Assembly: GCA_018857735.1 (NCBI GenBank) | Contig: JABMCL010002073.1 | Coordinates: 1,482,501-1,546,500 of the forward strand | DNA: 64,000 nt | Reading direction: 5' to 3' | Origin: Alviniconcha marisindica | Taxonomy: Eukaryota > Mollusca > Gastropoda > Provannidae | In this document: positions 61,160 to 64,000 of the stretch, in pieces | Position numbering within the stretch: position 1 is the stretch's first letter | Layout of the letters: each line of letters opens with the position of its first letter | Program-made: the position numbers and the translations under genes | The notes under the pieces: generated by a model | The model's database searches: none | The model's input: only the letters and a program-made list of their open reading frames with translations | Told to the model about the DNA's origin: nothing

Positions 61160-62830
61160 CATTAGTTTCCACAGGAAACCGTCGAAGACGGTGTCTCCTG
61201 CTGTAGGTCGACGTTGGTCTCGTTCAATAACTTGGTCAGTTCCGTCGTGAGCCCGTCGGTTTTGGTGGTCTGCTCTTGGATTTTCTTCTCCGCCTGGTTC
61301 TTTTGCTGCTCTAGGACCAACTGGTACTGGAGGGCAGCCTGTTTCTTCACGCCTTTGGAGGACTTTTTCTTGCGCCTCCTTCTTTTCTTGGTGGTTTTGG
61401 GGCTGTCTTCCCCCTTGGTGTCGTCCGCCGTCAGGGAGTCCTCCACTCCGTCAGGTGACTCCAGGGTCATCGGAGGGGTGGACTCCAGCGGGCTGATGAT
61501 CGGTCTCGTCCCGTCGGGTGAGCTGATCGAGCGGCGAGTAGGGCGGTCACTTTTCCTTAGGTGGCCTCCTTTTGCCACGACTGGGGTTCTCTGGGACTCT
61601 CGCCGCTGCCTGAGAGCTCTGTCCCGGGCGTGGGTTGATGGGGTTCTCCCTGCTGGGCCCCCTGTTGGCCGTGCCTCCCCTCGCTGCTGCCCTCGCGTAC
61701 GACACCGGAGTTCCAGTGTCCGCAGAGAGCGAGGACGGTGCTGTCCGGTCTCGCGACCAGCAGTTGTCCACTACGGTAGGGGCAGGCTGTGCAGGGGCGG
61801 AGCCTTGGGTTTTAGTTCGTCGCGGGCCCTCTACATGGCGACCTTGTAGGAAATGTAGGATTGCTCCTCAGCAGATTCGCCCTTTGGCGAATCTGCATTT
61901 CCGGGCAGCCCTTGTAAGCCGCCGAGTGGCGGCCATTGCAATTCACGCAGGAGAAGACCTGCGCGTCGCACTGCTCGTGAGAGTGCGAACCTTTCCCGCA
62001 CTTGGAGCCGCGGGTCTGCTTTGCTCGACACTGTTGCTTGGAGTGCCCAAGGGTCTGACACTTGGTGCACCGTCTCAAAGGCCTGCACCGTGAACGGTGT
62101 GGCACCGAGCCATACCTCACTGGGCAACTCCGTTGCTTCCAGTGAGATCTTGACGGCAAGAGAGGGCCTCCTGCTTGCGGTTATTGAGTCTGGCGCCCCC
62201 TGCTACGCGATGCCCTCCCGCTTCCAGATCTTGTCTTACGAGTTTCAGCTCGTCGCCACCCATGGGGATGGGCCCCACTACTCCCTCCACCACGGGTCGT
62301 GGAATCCGGGCTCCTGTGGGGATCCCCCCGGGCAGCTCTTCCAGGCGTGCCAGCTTGCTCTGCTGGGCCTCAGTGGCGCATCCAATGAGCCACTTCCCGG
62401 AGGGAAGCGACCTAATGGAGCGCACTGCTCCCACCGCGTTGCTGAGAAGCTGGCTGCGGTGCCATGGTCCGAGCTTGTCGAACCTGGCCGATCCGCCGCC
62501 GAAGTCGTGGATTACTACCGGGAAGTCCACGAACGCCGGTGCCCGGGTACTCGGCTGGAATTGCTTCCTGCGGGAGTTGCCGTCGGGCTGGCTTTGGAAT
62601 TTTTGGTCCGGTTTTCCGGAGGGTATTCCTGCCTCGGTTTAGGGGCAGGCTTGGTTTTCTGCACTATTGGTGCAGTCTTCGGCTTGCTGGCCGGTTGGGG
62701 GCTTTTCTTCCCGGCTTTTCCTCCCCACGTTGTTATGGCCACTGGTGGCAGCCGGTGTAATGGTGTCGGTTGGGCTGGCGGGAGGGTTGGTAGCCGTGTC
62801 GGCCATCACATCCTCTCCCACTCTGGTCAT
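61160..62830 (-). pseudogene. LINE ORF1: gag-like nucleic-acid-binding protein
   Basis: Broken into several frames. The middle part (about 62117-62530) is a basic gag-like domain. Zinc knuckles follow at 61870-62070: CTKCQTLGHSKQQC, then CGKGSHSHEQC, then CVNCNGRHSAAYKGC, the usual triple CCHC-type array of I/Jockey gag. The last part (61162-61578) is Lys/Arg-rich and probably coiled coil (KKRRRRKKKSSKG, LEQQKNQAEKKIQEQTT). It should bind the element's RNA. Confidence 0.85.
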
Positions 62831-63547
62831 TTTGAGCGGAGTTCGAGAGTCCAGGCTCTCTCCCTCCGAGTTGGAGCTGTCGCTTGACTGCCGTCTCTTC
62901 CCTCGCTTGCGAGGGTGATAAATTCGGACTCCAGTCCTTTGGAGCCTCTGGGGGGGTTTGCTGCCAGGTTTTCTGCCGGCTCTCTCCCCAGTGAGTCCTC
63001 TCGGCTCCCCGGTTCTTTCAGGTCACACTGCAACCCTTCTGTTTTCCTCCATTCCCTAGCGGAAGGAGGCTGTGCTTGGAATAATGGATTCTACCCAGTG
63101 GGTATAAGCTTGTCGCCACAACCCAGCCGCTCACACACTGATGTCCTCGCGAAACATCACTCCAACACCTGATGTCCAGGGACACAAACACCCAACCACC
63201 TCTCATCACAAATAACACTCACCACAGTCACAAAGCTATCTAAAAAGAGGAACAAGGCCACACTCAAATCACGACGCCTGTACTCACGCTTCAAGACACA
63301 GCTTCGGAGTCGCACCCACAGTTACGCAGCCAAAAGGACCACAGCTGACACGACAAAGGAACTCTCTGGAGTTACTGCCAATCAGCTCACGAGACACTAA
63401 CACCGAGTTGCCTCACAGGGGGCAGCTGTGGATAACACTGTTGAGCTCACTCATCCACTCGCGTTAGTCGGCGTGACGAGCGCGCCAAAACACTCGGACG
63501 ACGACTAACGAGCTTAAAGCGCGAGACCGTCGATGACCCTGTGCATA

Positions 63548-63710
63548 GGTAGGACTGTGTGGGTCGAGGTGGCCGTACTGGCTGTCCGTCCTAACGGCCT
63601 TCTGGTTTCCGTGGACGTAAAGCTATACTTGACCCATGCTTCGGGCATTGGTCCTCAGCTTGTCCCTAATATGTCCAACTGGACATTCTGAGTAATTTAA
63701 GCAACACTAG
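63548..63710 (+). mobile_element. SINE-B copy 5 (diverged)
   Basis: Contains 'gtcgaggtggccgtactggc', 'cttctggtttccgtggacg', 'taaagctatacttgaccc' and 'cagcttgtccctaatatg'. It has extra bases compared with the other copies. The 3' hairpin at 63671-63686 has one extra C and a matching extra G. No clear target-site duplication. Confidence 0.75.
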
Positions 63711-63719
63711 CTACCCCAA

Positions 63720-64000
63720 TGCACACGGACGCACACCCAGCGGGAAAGCACACTCAAACACACGGTTTCACAGGAGCCTCGGCCACACACGGCGAGTACA
63801 CGCAGACACAACGACAAGGCACAGACCCAGTTACACACAGAATCACAGCCTCAGAAACACAGCACGGGTACACGCGAAGTCACAGCCACAAAAAACACAG
63901 CACGGATACACACGGAGTCACAGCCACAAAAACACAATATGATACAAAGTCGCTTAAACAATGGGGAGCACAACACAGATACAGTTACAGGCGGATGAAC
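63720..64000. repeat. Degenerate 'cacagcacgg / gtcacagccacaaaaacaca' tandem repeats
   Basis: A CA-rich stretch with about three imperfect ~40-bp units near 63840-63940 ('gtcacagccacaaaaa' then 'acagcacggatacac'). No coding potential; it continues to the window edge. Confidence 0.6.

Larger units (their letters stand above)
56474..63540 (-). mobile_element. I-superfamily non-LTR retrotransposon (LINE), near full length but frame-damaged
   Basis: Reads right to left: 5' region (about 62850-63540), ORF1 gag-like (about 61160-62830), ORF2 (about 57210-60930), then a 3' region ending in a CAA-rich tail at 56474-56490. Domains in order are gag with three CCHC-type zinc knuckles, APE endonuclease, reverse transcriptase, RNase H and a C-terminal Cys/His motif. 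This domain set, with an RNase H, is that of the I superfamily. Coding is spread over several frames, so this copy is dead or the sequence has indel errors. The 5' end is approximate, and no target-site duplication was found. Confidence 0.85.

Noticed and set aside
62021..62887. 288-aa plus-strand ORF
   Set aside because: Antisense to the LINE gag region, which is clearly coding on the minus strand (zinc knuckles).

Overview
This is animal nuclear DNA, most likely from a mollusc (probably a gastropod). Genes are intron-rich with long introns, dinucleotide microsatellites are everywhere, and tRNA-derived SINEs and non-LTR retrotransposons fill the gaps. The phylum is an inference from protein similarity and repeat style; no species marker was found.

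Four protein-coding loci can be supported. (1) 640-1626 (+) is an intronless class A GPCR. (2) 8324-17921 (-) is a complete 10-exon gamma-SNAP gene (NAPG, 314 aa), including an 18-nt microexon. (3) 21128-28200 (+) is a 6-exon heat-shock-factor-family gene closest in appearance to HSF5/HSFY, about 861 aa. (4) 32318-49951 (-) is a 7-exon gene of about 1189 aa. It has a mitochondrial-type N-terminus, two consecutive HAD-type phosphatase domains and a complete choline dehydrogenase (CHDH). The HAD2-to-CHDH junction lies inside one uninterrupted exon, so this is a real fusion and not two neighbouring genes.

From about 52 kb to the end the window is mobile DNA. A roughly 350-bp inverted repeat lies at 52.4/55.2 kb, and a second one at 56.1-56.5 kb. 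A frame-damaged I-superfamily LINE (gag zinc knuckles, APE endonuclease, RT, RNase H, C-terminal Cys/His motif) runs on the minus strand from about 63.5 to 56.47 kb. At least five copies of a ~175-bp SINE (called SINE-B here) occur in the window, four of them with clear target-site duplications. SINE-B appears to share its 3' end with the LINE, including a hairpin whose stem changes by compensatory substitutions. A second tRNA-headed SINE (SINE-A) and a third (SINE-C) are also present.

The most interesting items are: the HAD-HAD-choline dehydrogenase fusion, whose linker resembles a mitochondrial presequence; a minisatellite directly after fusion exon 4 that repeats that exon's own 5' splice site about 19 times; the LINE/SINE shared 3' hairpin; and a 46-bp tandem array carrying 16 intact TGACTCA (AP-1 type) sites about 1.1 kb beyond the gamma-SNAP stop codon.

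Exon limits were set by eye from reading frame, splice consensus and remembered family sequence. No alignment or gene predictor was run.
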